Positions 17,241 through 25,852 of a DNA stretch of 64,000 nt are shown piece by piece (position 1 is the first letter of the stretch; each line of letters opens with the position of its first letter). The notes under the pieces were generated by a model that was not told the origin of the DNA, searched no databases, and saw only the letters and a list, made by a program, of their open reading frames with translations. Where the stretch lies: assembly GCA_963703165.1 (NCBI GenBank), contig OY969798.1, forward strand, positions 1,984,001 through 2,048,000, in the 5' to 3' direction. Source of the stretch: JBQTKD01 sp963703165. GTDB lineage: Bacteria; Actinomycetota; Actinomycetes; Sporichthyales; Sporichthyaceae. The translations under genes and the position numbers were made by a program.

Positions 17241-18395
17241 TCAGTAGGAACGCGTCAGGCCGAGGTCGTGCTGGGCCACGAAGTTGAGAATCATCTCGGC
17301 GCTGACCGGTGCGATGCGCAGCAGGCGGGCGAGGCCCCAGTAGGGCAACAGGCCGTACTCCGTGGACAGTCCGTTGCCGCCGTGGGTCTGGATCGCGGCG
17401 TCCACTGCGGCCAGCGCGGCCTCGGCTGCGGAATACTTCGCCATGTTCGACTCTGAGCCTGCAGGGCGGCCGTGGTCGTGCAACCAGGCGGCCTTATAGG
17501 TCATCAGCCCGGCGAGTTCGGTCTCGATGCGTGCCTTGGCGAGCGGATGCGCGACAGCCTGATGGCTGGCGATCGGGACGCCCCAGACCTCCCGCGTCTT
17601 TGCGTACTCCGCGGCTTGTCGAAGCGCGTGCCGGGCCACACCCACACACAGGGCGGCACCGGTGATCCGTTCCGGGTTCAGTCCGTGGAACACCTGCTGG
17701 AATCCGCGTCCGACGTCTCCGACGACGGCCGTGGCGGGCACCCGGACGTCGTCGAAGAACAACGTGAACTGCCGCTCCGCGAGCTTCGCCGAGACCGGCA
17801 GCGGAGTCATCGTCAGACCGGGCGCGTCGGTGGGGACGAGGAACAGTGTGAGCTCACCGCGGCCGGTCTCCGCGTTTCGACCGGTGGACGTCACGAGAAG
17901 GATCGCGTCGGCGTCGTCCACACCGGTGATGTAGTACTTGGTGCCGTTGATCAGGAAGTCGTCGCCGTCGCGCCGTGCAATGGTGGACAGCCGGTGGGTG
18001 TTGGAACCGGCGTCCGGTTCGGTGATGGCGAAGACGACCTTGCTGCTGCCGGTCGCGATCTTCGGCAACCAGTGATCCTTCTGCTCGTCCGAGCCGAACT
18101 TCGCGATCACTTCTCCCGAGATGGCCACCGCCACCAACAGCAGCAGCAACGGGCACCCGCCTGCTGCGGACTCCTCGAGGACCATGGCCAGTTCGACCAT
18201 CCCGGCGCCGCCACCGCCGTGGCTCTCAGGCAGGTTCACCCCGAGGAAGCCCGCCTGACCCATTGCGTCCCAGTGCTCGTCGCACGTCTGCCCCGCCTCG
18301 ACCTGGGCGACGTAGTACTGCGGTCCGAACTTGGCGGTGATGTCCCGCACGCCTTCGCGCAGAGCGCGGTGCTCGTCAGATTCCTCGAAGTGCAT
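17241..18395 (-). CDS. Acyl-CoA dehydrogenase
   Basis: The 384-residue flavoprotein has the ACAD fold. MHFEESDEHRALREG opens the N-terminal helices and GFLGVNLPESHGG leads to FAITEPDAGSNT (FAD/substrate loop). TREVWGVPIASHQAVAH and IQTHGGNGLSTEYGLLPYW form the C-terminal helical domain. The usual catalytic Glu before the GxG near the end is not obvious, so the substrate class is uncertain. I start at ATG 18395, in register with other family members; ATG 18413 is possible. Its promoter region carries a TTAGTG-N10-CACTAC operator overlapping a likely -10 (GACAAT, 18 bases from TTGTTT). It is divergent from the acyl-CoA ligase. Confidence 0.88.
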   Translation of the reverse strand: MHFEESDEHRALREGVRDITAKFGPQYYVAQVEAGQTCDEHWDAMGQAGFLGVNLPESHGGGGAGMVELAMVLEESAAGGCPLLLLLVAVAISGEVIAKFGSDEQKDHWLPKIATGSSKVVFAITEPDAGSNTHRLSTIARRDGDDFLINGTKYYITGVDDADAILLVTSTGRNAETGRGELTLFLVPTDAPGLTMTPLPVSAKLAERQFTLFFDDVRVPATAVVGDVGRGFQQVFHGLNPERITGAALCVGVARHALRQAAEYAKTREVWGVPIASHQAVAHPLAKARIETELAGLMTYKAAWLHDHGRPAGSESNMAKYSAAEAALAAVDAAIQTHGGNGLSTEYGLLPYWGLARLLRIAPVSAEMILNFVAQHDLGLTRSY

Positions 18396-18424
18396 CGGAC
18401 TCACGGCCTCCATCCCAACGGCAT

Positions 18425-18446
18425 TTAGTGCATTGTCATTCACTAC
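18425..18446. promoter_or_regulatory. TetR-type operator, copy A (promoter of acyl-CoA dehydrogenase)
   Basis: Inverted repeat TTAGTG-N10-CACTAC with spacer cattgtcatt. On the minus strand a -35-like TTGTTT and a -10-like GACAAT, 18 bases apart, place the -10 inside the repeat, so bound protein would block initiation. The same arrangement recurs at 31148-31169. Confidence 0.75.
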
Positions 18447-18491
18447 TGGCTCTTGAAACAAGTCCAGAGAAAGCGCATCAGGAGGGTGGAC

Positions 18492-18513
18492 GTAGTGAAT
18501 ATGAAATCACTAC
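18492..18513. promoter_or_regulatory. TetR-type operator, copy D (in front of acyl-CoA ligase)
   Basis: Perfect six-base inverted arms GTAGTG-N10-CACTAC with spacer aatatgaaat. It sits 20 bases upstream of the GTG start of the ligase and 67 bases centre-to-centre from copy A, so it can control the plus-strand transcript of the divergent pair. Confidence 0.72.
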
Positions 18514-18533
18514 AGTCTGACCAGGAGGCAGCA

Positions 18534-20216
18534 GTGACGGATCGGAAGCTCGACCTCGATGTCGTGAACCTGCGCGGCCGCCGCGCTGTTCACCGCTGGG
18601 AACGCACCTCGATCGGCGACGTCTTCGAACGGCTCACCTGGAGCCGGCCGGACAAGGACGCGATCGTCGGCAGTCCGGGTGCCTACAGCGACGAATCCTT
18701 CGCCCGGCTGACCTACCGTCAGGCCGATCAGCTCGCCAACCGCGTTGCGAACGCGCTGCTCGACATCGGCCTGCCGCCCGCCACCAGAGTTATGTTGCTC
18801 TGCGGCAACTCGGTGGAGGCTCTGGTCACCAAGGTCGGCGTCGCCAAGGCCGGCATGGTGGCGATGCCGGTGAACCCCGCCCTGTCCCCCGAGGTGCTCG
18901 CGTACCTGATCCAGAAGGTGGGCCCGCGGGTCGCCTTCGTGGACGCCGAGTTCCTCCCACGGTTCCGGTCCGTCATCGACGAGGCGGACCTCGAGATCGC
19001 CGCCGTCATCCCGATCGGTGAGACAGGTCCACCGGACCTTGCGTCGTTCGCCGCCCGTCTCGACGGTGTGCCCGACACCGAGCCCGATGTCGTCATCCAC
19101 GGCGACGACATCTGGCAACTGCTGATGACCTCCGGCACCACGTCCATGCCCAAGGCCGTGATGATCTCCCACAACGCCAGCTATTTCGCCGGGCTGAGCT
19201 GGATGCCTGCGCTGACCCGCGGCCTGCGGATGGAACACGACCTACGGGTCGACGCCTTCCTGCCCGTCATCTATCACATCGGAGATCAGCTGTTCCCGCT
19301 GTCCGCGTGGCTGGCGGGCGGCACTCTCGTCCTCGGCCGCAAGCCCGACGTAGCAGCCAATGCAGCTGCACTCGAACAGGAAGCCATCACGACTCACTTC
19401 GGCGGCTCGCCGCAGATGGTCGAGGCCATGGCCGGGGAGTTGGAACGGACGAGCCGACGACTCTCCTCGTTGGGCGTCGTCATCTACTCGTGGGGAGCGA
19501 TCCCACCGTCCGTCTACGAACGCATGCGCAAGTGCTCCCGCGACGATCTGATCCTCGTGGGCGCCCTTGCCCAGACCGAGTCGATCGTCGGCACGCGCTT
19601 CTCGCCGACGGCCTGGCCGGAGGTCTACGACCGGACCTCCCCCGAGCACAACTACGTGGGCCTGCCCCATCCCCTACTGGCCTCCGACATCGTGGACACC
19701 GCCGACCGATCCGTTCTCGATCGACCTGGAACACCGGGCGAGGCTGTCTATCGAAGCCCTGCCGTGACTGCCGGGTACTACCGCGACGCCGAGGCGACCG
19801 AAGCGGCTTTCCGGAACGGCTGGTTCCACTCCGGCGACACCTGCACGGTTGACGAGCAGGGTCTCCGAATCATGGTCGATCGCTCTAAGGACATCGTGAA
19901 GTCGGGTGCGGAGAACGTCTCCAGCTTGCGGGTTGAGGCGACACTGCAGACCCATCCCGCCGTGGCCCGAGCGGCAGTCGTCGGCCTGCCCCATCAGCGT
20001 TGGGGAGAGGCGGTCACCGCCGTTGTCATTCTGCACCCGGAGACCTCGGCAACCGAGGCCGAGTTGATCGAGCACTGCCGGTCCCGGCTAGCCGGCTTCG
20101 AAACTCCCAAGGCCATCATCTATGTCGACGAACTGCCGCAGACGGTCGGTGGAAAGGTGCTCAAGTACAAGCTGCGTCAGGAGCATGCGAGATTCTTCGT
20201 GGCACGTGAGCGATAG
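18534..20216 (+). CDS. Acyl-CoA synthetase (AMP-forming), regulon member
   Basis: A 560-residue ANL ligase: LMTSGTTSMPKAVMISHNA is the P-loop, DAFLPVIYHIGDQ and VIYSWGAIPPSVYERM form the acyl pocket, NGWFHSGDTCTVDEQGL and DRSKDIVKSGAENVSSLRVE are the A7/A8 motifs, and PQTVGGKVLKYKL holds the catalytic lysine. I start at GTG 18534 with aggagg seven bases upstream. The ATG at 18501 lies inside operator D and has no ribosome-binding site. It should activate the acid that the adjacent dehydrogenase and carboxylase then process. A PucR-type regulator follows after 23 bases. Confidence 0.88.
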   Translation: MTDRKLDLDVVNLRGRRAVHRWERTSIGDVFERLTWSRPDKDAIVGSPGAYSDESFARLTYRQADQLANRVANALLDIGLPPATRVMLLCGNSVEALVTKVGVAKAGMVAMPVNPALSPEVLAYLIQKVGPRVAFVDAEFLPRFRSVIDEADLEIAAVIPIGETGPPDLASFAARLDGVPDTEPDVVIHGDDIWQLLMTSGTTSMPKAVMISHNASYFAGLSWMPALTRGLRMEHDLRVDAFLPVIYHIGDQLFPLSAWLAGGTLVLGRKPDVAANAAALEQEAITTHFGGSPQMVEAMAGELERTSRRLSSLGVVIYSWGAIPPSVYERMRKCSRDDLILVGALAQTESIVGTRFSPTAWPEVYDRTSPEHNYVGLPHPLLASDIVDTADRSVLDRPGTPGEAVYRSPAVTAGYYRDAEATEAAFRNGWFHSGDTCTVDEQGLRIMVDRSKDIVKSGAENVSSLRVEATLQTHPAVARAAVVGLPHQRWGEAVTAVVILHPETSATEAELIEHCRSRLAGFETPKAIIYVDELPQTVGGKVLKYKLRQEHARFFVARER

Positions 20217-20239
20217 AGATCGCTCGAACGCGAAAGGAC

Positions 20240-21478
20240 ATGACGGTGCAGCTGGACGGTGATCACCAGACGATGACTGCGGCCACCCGCGCGCTGGCCG
20301 CGCGCACCGACCCCGTGCCGTTCATCGAGATCACGACGCAGGCCATGCTGCAGGAGATCTGGAGCAAGCACCTCGACAACCCCTCGTTCGTCTCGGCGCT
20401 CAATGCCAGCGTGACGCACAACGTGCACGCTCTGTTGGAGCTGTTCGCCGGCAAGCTCGAGATCGCCGATATCACTCCCCCCGCCGCCTTCCGGTTCACC
20501 GAGCTGGCCGTGGAGATCGGCGTTCCGGTGAGCGAGATCGAGGGCGCCTACTGGCTCGCCACCGGTCGGTTCTGGCGTCGGTGGTTCGCCCTGTCGGTGG
20601 AGGCCGCCGCCGCCGGCGAGGGGCAGATCGAGGAGTTCGTCGGACCTCCCACCGAGATCTTGATGCAATACCTCGTGGACGTCGTAAAGATGGTCGTCGC
20701 CCGATACGAGGTAGTCAGCGCCGCGCGCCGGCGCAACCGGAACGAGCGCCGACGCATGCTGATCGGGCGGGTCCTCGACGGCCTGGTCGCGGTGCCGGTA
20801 CCCGAGGTCGAACGGGAGTTGGGTTACCACTTCGACGGGGCGCACATCTGCATCGCCATCCACGCCGCCGATCGGGCGTGGGTCTCGATTTCACTGGCCG
20901 ACATCGCCGAACAGACCGGCGCGACCGAGCACCTGTACACACTTCACGAGGCCGACCTCTGGGTGTGCTGGCTGCGTTTCGGGGCGGCGGTCACGGAGTC
21001 CGATCGTTCCAAGGTGGCAGCCGCCATCGAGAACACCCGGATCGCGGTGGTCGCCGGTGAACCCGCTGAGGGGATCGACGGCTTTCGGCAGAGCCATCGC
21101 GAGGCGTTGGCCATCGCCGAGCTGCGGGGACGCTTCGCGACCCTCGATCAGTTCGTCTGGTTCCGCGACGTCTCGCTGGAGGTGTTGCTCCTGGCCGACG
21201 AACGCAACGCCCGACGGTACGTAGCAGTCGAGCTGGGCGAACTCAACGGGCCGGGGCCTCGCAACGAGCGCGCCCGCGAGACGTTGCTGGCCTGGTTGTC
21301 CACCGGTTCCATCAGCCAGGCGGCTGTGCGCCTGTTCCTGCACGAGAACACGGTCCGGGCGAGAATCACGCAGGCACAGGGCCTGATCCCGCTGAACTTG
21401 GACGAGCGAAGAACAGAGCTGCTGACGGCGCTACGGCTGCGGACCGTGCTGGGTGACCCACCGTCAGTTCAGTCCTAG
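20240..21478 (+). CDS. PucR/CdaR-family transcriptional regulator
   Basis: The 412-residue protein ends in the PucR-type helix-turn-helix: ETLLAWLSTGSISQAAVRL, then HENTVRARITQAQGL. Before it lies a GGDEF-like sensory fold (about residues 190-300) as in CdaR proteins, and an N-terminal helical region. Such proteins activate catabolic genes in response to substrate. It probably shares a transcript with the acyl-CoA ligase. A perfect seven-base hairpin (20208-20225, loop agag) overlaps the ligase stop codon and may tune read-through. Its 3' end overlaps the convergent tetR gene by four bases. Confidence 0.85.
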   Translation: MTVQLDGDHQTMTAATRALAARTDPVPFIEITTQAMLQEIWSKHLDNPSFVSALNASVTHNVHALLELFAGKLEIADITPPAAFRFTELAVEIGVPVSEIEGAYWLATGRFWRRWFALSVEAAAAGEGQIEEFVGPPTEILMQYLVDVVKMVVARYEVVSAARRRNRNERRRMLIGRVLDGLVAVPVPEVERELGYHFDGAHICIAIHAADRAWVSISLADIAEQTGATEHLYTLHEADLWVCWLRFGAAVTESDRSKVAAAIENTRIAVVAGEPAEGIDGFRQSHREALAIAELRGRFATLDQFVWFRDVSLEVLLLADERNARRYVAVELGELNGPGPRNERARETLLAWLSTGSISQAAVRLFLHENTVRARITQAQGLIPLNLDERRTELLTALRLRTVLGDPPSVQS

Positions 21479-22158
21479 GAGATCGCCGATTCGCTGGGGA
21501 CTGGCTCCGGTGCGAGCTCGCTGCCCGGCAGGCTGACGGGCCACGGCGCGACGTCCGGGCTGGGCGGGATGGCGAGGCATTGATGGGCCATCGCGACCAG
21601 CAGTTCGACCAGGCGCTGATCCTGGACACCGGGCTTGTGGAAGAGGATCGACTGGATCGCTCCGATCGACGCATGCACCGTCAGGCGCACCTCCGGGTCG
21701 CTCAGGTCCCGGCGCAGGGGCCCCACGACGGAGACCCACTCCTCGACGTAGTGCCGCTGGGCCCGCCGTAGTTTCCGCCGGTCCTCCTCGACGAGGCTGT
21801 GCAGTTCACCGTGGTAGACCTGCAGGATCTGGCGATGAACGACCGCGACCCGGACGTGATGGCCCACCAAGGCGGTCAAGGCGTCCCGGTCATCGGCGAA
21901 CGCGGTGGCAATGCCGGCGGCACCGGCCTCGAAGGTGTCCATGGCCTGTGCCAGCAACTCCGACAGGATCGCGGCCTTGCTCGGGAAGTGGCGATAGATC
22001 CCCGAGCCGACGATCCCCGCCTCGCGCCCGATGTCGGCCATACCGACCGCGTGATAGCCGCTCGCCGAGATCAGCTCCGCGGCCGCCGCCAGGATCCGGC
22101 CCCGCCGCTCGGGGTCGCGCTTACGCGCCTGCTGCTCCCGCACCGCACCCTCCACCAT
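21475..22158 (-). CDS. TetR-family repressor, likely master of the TTAGTG-N10-CACTAA regulon
   Basis: The N-terminal TetR helix-turn-helix is clear: RRGRILAAAAELISASGYHA, then MADIGREAGIVGSGIYRHF and PSKAAILSELL. The remaining 150 residues form an all-helical ligand domain with TetR_C/FadR-like character and a proline-rich tail. The ATG at 22158 lies two bases from the inverted repeat at 22161-22182, so translation from it would be nearly leaderless. A GTG at 22143 with ggagg upstream is an alternative start. Position at the end of the catabolic block, plus an operator at its own promoter and copies at the other control regions, indicate autoregulation and control by an acyl-CoA ligand (inferred). 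Confidence 0.9.
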   Translation of the reverse strand: MVEGAVREQQARKRDPERRGRILAAAAELISASGYHAVGMADIGREAGIVGSGIYRHFPSKAAILSELLAQAMDTFEAGAAGIATAFADDRDALTALVGHHVRVAVVHRQILQVYHGELHSLVEEDRRKLRRAQRHYVEEWVSVVGPLRRDLSDPEVRLTVHASIGAIQSILFHKPGVQDQRLVELLVAMAHQCLAIPPSPDVAPWPVSLPGSELAPEPVPSESAIS

Positions 22159-22160
22159 CG

Positions 22161-22182
22161 CTAGTGAACAACTATGCACTAA
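22161..22182. promoter_or_regulatory. TetR-type operator, copy C (tetR autoregulation)
   Basis: Inverted repeat that reads TTAGTG-N10-CACTAG on the minus strand, with spacer catagttgtt. It is directly next to the tetR start codon. The left half including gcatagt is identical to copy B at 31148. Confidence 0.75.
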
Positions 22183-22211
22183 TGCGGTCCGAAGCGAGGT
22201 GATGGCCCGAA

Positions 22212-22239
22212 GGCCGTCCCCGCGGGTGCGGGGACGGCC
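22212..22239 (-). terminator. Stem-loop terminator of the solute-binding protein gene
   Basis: A perfect 12-base stem (22212-22223 with 22228-22239) and a gggt loop lie 30 bases past the stop of the solute-binding protein and upstream of tetR. There is no U-run, as is common for actinobacterial stem-loop terminators. Confidence 0.6.
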
Positions 22240-22268
22240 GTGCTGCAGGGCACGCGTTCGAGCCAGGG

Positions 22269-23840
22269 TCACTTCCCGGTGTGGATCACGAACTGGGTCT
22301 CGTCGGGCTCGAAACCGCTGGGCGATCCATCGGGGTTCGAGATGGTGTTGCTGCTCGCGTACTTGTACATGAACTCGCGACCCTGGCCCATGTTGCGGCT
22401 CCAGGTCGGGTTGTCGGACGATCCTCCGCGTTCAGCGGCCGAATAGACGAACCGCTGATCCAGGGAGGCGTCGGCCGCGTAGACATCGCCGTTGGAGAGT
22501 TGGGCCATCAACCGCTCTCGAGTGAGGTTCGGGCCCACCGCCTTCGCGGCCCGCTCGAAGATCAACGCACCGACGTAGCTGGCCTGGATGATGTGGTGGT
22601 TCAGCCCTCGGTTGCCGGGCGCGTACTTGTTCATGATGCTCATGAACTCCGTGCCCCAGAGCTTGTAGGTGGTGTTGGTCCAGTACCGCCCCACGGGGTT
22701 CTTCCCGAAGATCGAGCCGAGCACCTCGGCCGCGAGGTGGTTACCCGAGATGCCCTTCGGCGGGTAGTAGCCCTGCTGCGCCCCCTCGACCATGAACTTC
22801 GCCATGGTCGCCGGGTTGATCACGTAGTGAATGATGTGCTCCGGGTTGGCGGCTCGCATCGACAGGACGTGCCCGGACATCGAGGCCTCGGAGATCGAGA
22901 CGTCCGCCTTCTTCACCAGCTTGGCGCCGGATTCGTCCATGATCTTCTTGACCTCGCTGCAGGCCAACTGCATCTCCGGAGAGGTCAGGCACACCAGGCC
23001 GTAGGTCTTGGGCTTGATGACCTGCGCCGCCCACTGCGCCCCGGCCATCGCCTCGTGAATCATCGACATGTGCGTCGGGAACATGTACGGGTCCTGCCAC
23101 TCCGTCTGCGAGTAGGCCCAGACCCCGATGTAGGGGAGCTTGTACTGCTTGAGGTCGTCGTGCATCGAAGCGGTGCCCCACGTCCCGCCGCCGAGGAGCA
23201 TGAAAATCTTGTCCTGCACGACCAACTTCTTGATGCACGCCTTGGTGCGCGATACCTCACCCGGGCCGTCGTCGCAGTCGGTGATCGTTAGCCGACGACC
23301 GAGGATCCCACCGCGGTCGTTGATCGAGTTGAGCGTGCTCCGAATTCCGTTGACGAGCGGCGTGATCAAGAGGTTGCCCAAGGCGACCCCATGCATGTTC
23401 ACCGTCCCGAGCTTGATCGTGTCCTTGGTGACGCCCATGTCGGTGGCGAAGTTCTTCTCCTCCGCGACCTTGAGATTGGCCGCGTGCGCCGAGGACGTGT
23501 CGACACTTCGCACGGCGCTCTTCGTGCCGCCTGCCTTGGCCGCGTTTGCGGCGCTCGTGGTCGCCTTCGGCTGCTTGACGGTGACCTTCGCGACCTTCGA
23601 ACCGCTCGTCTTCGACGCGGCCTCGGGCGCGGCTGCGGGAGTGTCCGCTGCCGCGTCGGAGGCCGGGGCGTCCGCCGACTTCGGGGCAGTGCCCAGGTCC
23701 TGTGCTGGTGCGGCCGCCGCGGGCGCGGGTGCATCCTGAACGGAGACGGCATCGCCCTCGCCCCCTCCGCACGCACTGAACACAAGGGCCAGGCTGACGG
23801 CCGCCGGGACTGCGGCCAACCTTCTGTTTCTTGATCTCAC
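22269..23840 (-). CDS. ABC-type substrate-binding lipoprotein (Leu/Ile/Val-binding fold)
   Basis: The 523-residue precursor has a lipoprotein signal ending LVFSACGGG with the lipid-bearing cysteine near residue 24. About 95 residues of alanine/proline/lysine-rich linker follow, then a periplasmic-binding-protein type I domain. The latter begins DTIKLGTVNMHGVALGN and includes DRGGILGRRLTITDCDDG, the KACIKKLVVQDKIFMLLGGG segment and GTWGTASMHD. Such proteins deliver branched amino acids, or in actinobacteria many hydrophobic acids and sterol or aromatic substrates, to an ABC importer. No permease or ATPase gene is nearby, so it may work as an orphan binder or sensor. It is preceded by a short palindrome at 23937-23951. 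Confidence 0.87.
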   Translation of the reverse strand: MRSRNRRLAAVPAAVSLALVFSACGGGEGDAVSVQDAPAPAAAAPAQDLGTAPKSADAPASDAAADTPAAAPEAASKTSGSKVAKVTVKQPKATTSAANAAKAGGTKSAVRSVDTSSAHAANLKVAEEKNFATDMGVTKDTIKLGTVNMHGVALGNLLITPLVNGIRSTLNSINDRGGILGRRLTITDCDDGPGEVSRTKACIKKLVVQDKIFMLLGGGTWGTASMHDDLKQYKLPYIGVWAYSQTEWQDPYMFPTHMSMIHEAMAGAQWAAQVIKPKTYGLVCLTSPEMQLACSEVKKIMDESGAKLVKKADVSISEASMSGHVLSMRAANPEHIIHYVINPATMAKFMVEGAQQGYYPPKGISGNHLAAEVLGSIFGKNPVGRYWTNTTYKLWGTEFMSIMNKYAPGNRGLNHHIIQASYVGALIFERAAKAVGPNLTRERLMAQLSNGDVYAADASLDQRFVYSAAERGGSSDNPTWSRNMGQGREFMYKYASSNTISNPDGSPSGFEPDETQFVIHTGK

Positions 23841-23936
23841 GAGGAACTCCTCACCAGCATCGTTTTCAGGCAGGGCTCAGCGACCGAGCCATTCCCGCGG
23901 CAGCGGGTGCCCAGCTAAATAGAGTTGCCGAACTGA

Positions 23937-23951
23937 CTGACTATGCGTCAG
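23937..23951. promoter_or_regulatory. Short inverted repeat upstream of the solute-binding protein
   Basis: CTGAC-tatgc-GTCAG, five-base perfect arms, about 97 bases upstream of the lipoprotein start and overlapping the stop codon of the desaturase fusion. On the minus strand it reads gcatagt in its middle, like operators B and C, but the outer arms differ, so I do not count it as the same operator. Confidence 0.3.
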
Positions 23952-25804
23952 ATATCAAGAACGATCCGATCGCATTTGGCGCGCGATACGCAGATGCACA
24001 TCGCGGTGTTCGCGGCACGGACGGCAGCGGGCAGCACGGCGTCCCGGTGTTCCAGTTCACCCTCGAGCACGGGAGTGACGCAGCTACCGCACACTCCCTG
24101 CCCACATCCTGACTGCATCTCGAACTTGTTCTCGACCAGCACGTCGAGAATGGCTCGACCGGCGGGCACCTGCAGGGTGACGCCGGCCCGTGCCAGGACG
24201 ATCTCGAAGGGCCGCGTGTTGGTCACGTCCACCACGGGAGCCGTGAAGGATTCGCGATGGATGGTGTCCAGCGGCCAACCCAACTCGACCGCGGAGGATT
24301 GCAGCCAGTCCATGAAGCCGGCGGGGCCGCACATGTAAATCTCGGCCCCGCCCTCCCACCGACCGACATGCGTGCCAGGCTCGATCGATGCCCGACCGGG
24401 TGCGCTGTCGGTGTGGACCGCGATGCGATCGTTGAACGGAAGCTCGTTCAGCGTGGCGCCGAAGGGAACCGACTCGGAGTCTGGCGCGCAGAGGTGGAGT
24501 TCGAAGGACTTGCCCTCGTCCCAGAGATGCCGGGCCATCGCGAGCAGCGGCGTCACACCGATGCCACCGGCGATGAGCACATGATGCCGGGCGTCGCAGA
24601 GCTCGAAGTTGTTGCGCGGTTCGCTGATGGTGACCTCGAGGCCGGGCAACAGTGCTTCATGCACCTCGATCGAACCGCCGCGCCCGCCGGGCAACTTCTT
24701 GACGGCGATGCGGTAGCTACCGTCCTGCGGGCCGCAGAGGGAGTACTGCCGCACTCTGCCGCTGGGCAGGTGCACGTCGATGTGCGAGCCCGGGGAGTAC
24801 ATGGGCAGTGCCTCGTCGACGCCTTCGAGGAGGCACGTGACGATGTCGCGGCCGACAGAGCTGACCTCGCTGACGCGTACGCGCCGGGTGTCGATGTACG
24901 GCGCACGCGGCCACTGGATCTCGCCGGCCTTACGGAACAGACCGCGCTCGGGGATGCCCTGCTTGCGCAAGATGTTGTCGCCGAGCGCCCACACCTTGTG
25001 GTAGCGGTGGAAAGGAATGTGCGGCATCGCGTGGTGGATGCAGTGGTCGGTCTGGCCGAGCCAGTAGATCTTGCTGACCGAGGTGGCCTTCACGGTGACC
25101 GTGGCCTGGAATGGGGAGTTCGTCCAGTCCGCGTTCTCGGGATGCTGGATGTGTCCGAAGGCGTAGATCAGGATGGTCATGCCGAGCCGCTGCGGGATGA
25201 GCCAGCACAGCGTGAACTCCATCGCGTATGGAGAGAGCAGAAGTCCGACGTGGAGTCCGATGTAGACGACGAGGCCGGCGATGAGGACCGTGACCTCCCG
25301 CTTCGGCCGCGTTGACGCGAGCTTGCCGAAGTAGAACTTGATCCACAGGTACTCGGGGAACATGAGGACGAAGAGCAGGATCGACTTGGGAGACTCGACC
25401 AGTGGAACGTCAGGGTCCTTGTCCCGGTCGCCGACCCACCGGTGGTGCTCCATGTGAAGGGCCCGGAATGGAGTGGTCCCGAGGCCTGGCACCAACAGGA
25501 AGATCGAGAACGTCCCCAGCCAGTCGTTGACCCGTGAGTTCCGCGACACCGACTTGTGCATGGCGTCGTGCATCGGAGTGAAGCTCGCGTAAATCGCGAA
25601 CTGGTTCAGCAGCAGCATGACGAGGAACGGAATGCTGCCCGCGAGATAGGCCCACGTCGAACCGATGAAGACGCCATAGGCGAGAGCGACGACAGCAATG
25701 TGCGGCCACGGAATCAACCGCTTGCGCGCCAGGGCGCGATATGCCGGGTCAGTGACGATCTTTCCCAATACCTGGCGGACGGACGGATTGGCGGTAATGG
25801 TCAT
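23948..25804 (-). CDS. Fatty-acid-desaturase/hydroxylase fused to a flavin and [2Fe-2S] reductase
   Basis: This 618-residue protein joins two enzymes. Residues 1-290 are a membrane-bound diiron oxygenase of the fatty acid desaturase family. There are hydrophobic pairs at about 33-70 and 145-215 and three histidine boxes: HDAMH (79-83), HMEHH (117-121) and HCIHHAMPH (about 258). Residues 300-618 are a phthalate-dioxygenase-reductase-like module: RQYSL for flavin, IAGGIGVTPLLAMARHL for NAD(P)H, MCGPAGFM, and a C-terminal plant-type ferredoxin with CGQGVCGSC plus a late cysteine in MCIC. Electrons would flow NAD(P)H, flavin, [2Fe-2S], diiron site in one chain. The product is an unsaturated or hydroxylated lipid or terpenoid; substrate unknown. 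It lies in the carboxylase block. Confidence 0.88.
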   Translation of the reverse strand: MTITANPSVRQVLGKIVTDPAYRALARKRLIPWPHIAVVALAYGVFIGSTWAYLAGSIPFLVMLLLNQFAIYASFTPMHDAMHKSVSRNSRVNDWLGTFSIFLLVPGLGTTPFRALHMEHHRWVGDRDKDPDVPLVESPKSILLFVLMFPEYLWIKFYFGKLASTRPKREVTVLIAGLVVYIGLHVGLLLSPYAMEFTLCWLIPQRLGMTILIYAFGHIQHPENADWTNSPFQATVTVKATSVSKIYWLGQTDHCIHHAMPHIPFHRYHKVWALGDNILRKQGIPERGLFRKAGEIQWPRAPYIDTRRVRVSEVSSVGRDIVTCLLEGVDEALPMYSPGSHIDVHLPSGRVRQYSLCGPQDGSYRIAVKKLPGGRGGSIEVHEALLPGLEVTISEPRNNFELCDARHHVLIAGGIGVTPLLAMARHLWDEGKSFELHLCAPDSESVPFGATLNELPFNDRIAVHTDSAPGRASIEPGTHVGRWEGGAEIYMCGPAGFMDWLQSSAVELGWPLDTIHRESFTAPVVDVTNTRPFEIVLARAGVTLQVPAGRAILDVLVENKFEMQSGCGQGVCGSCVTPVLEGELEHRDAVLPAAVRAANTAMCICVSRAKCDRIVLDI

Positions 25805-25852
25805 TCGACCTCATCCTCGATACGTCGTCGTGGTGCTCTACTCCAATGTCAA

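Noticed and set aside
23937..23951. Fifth full copy of the TTAGTG-N10-CACTAA operator
   Set aside because: The central gcatagt is shared, but the arms are CTGAC/GTCAG with a five-base spacer, so it is a different palindrome.
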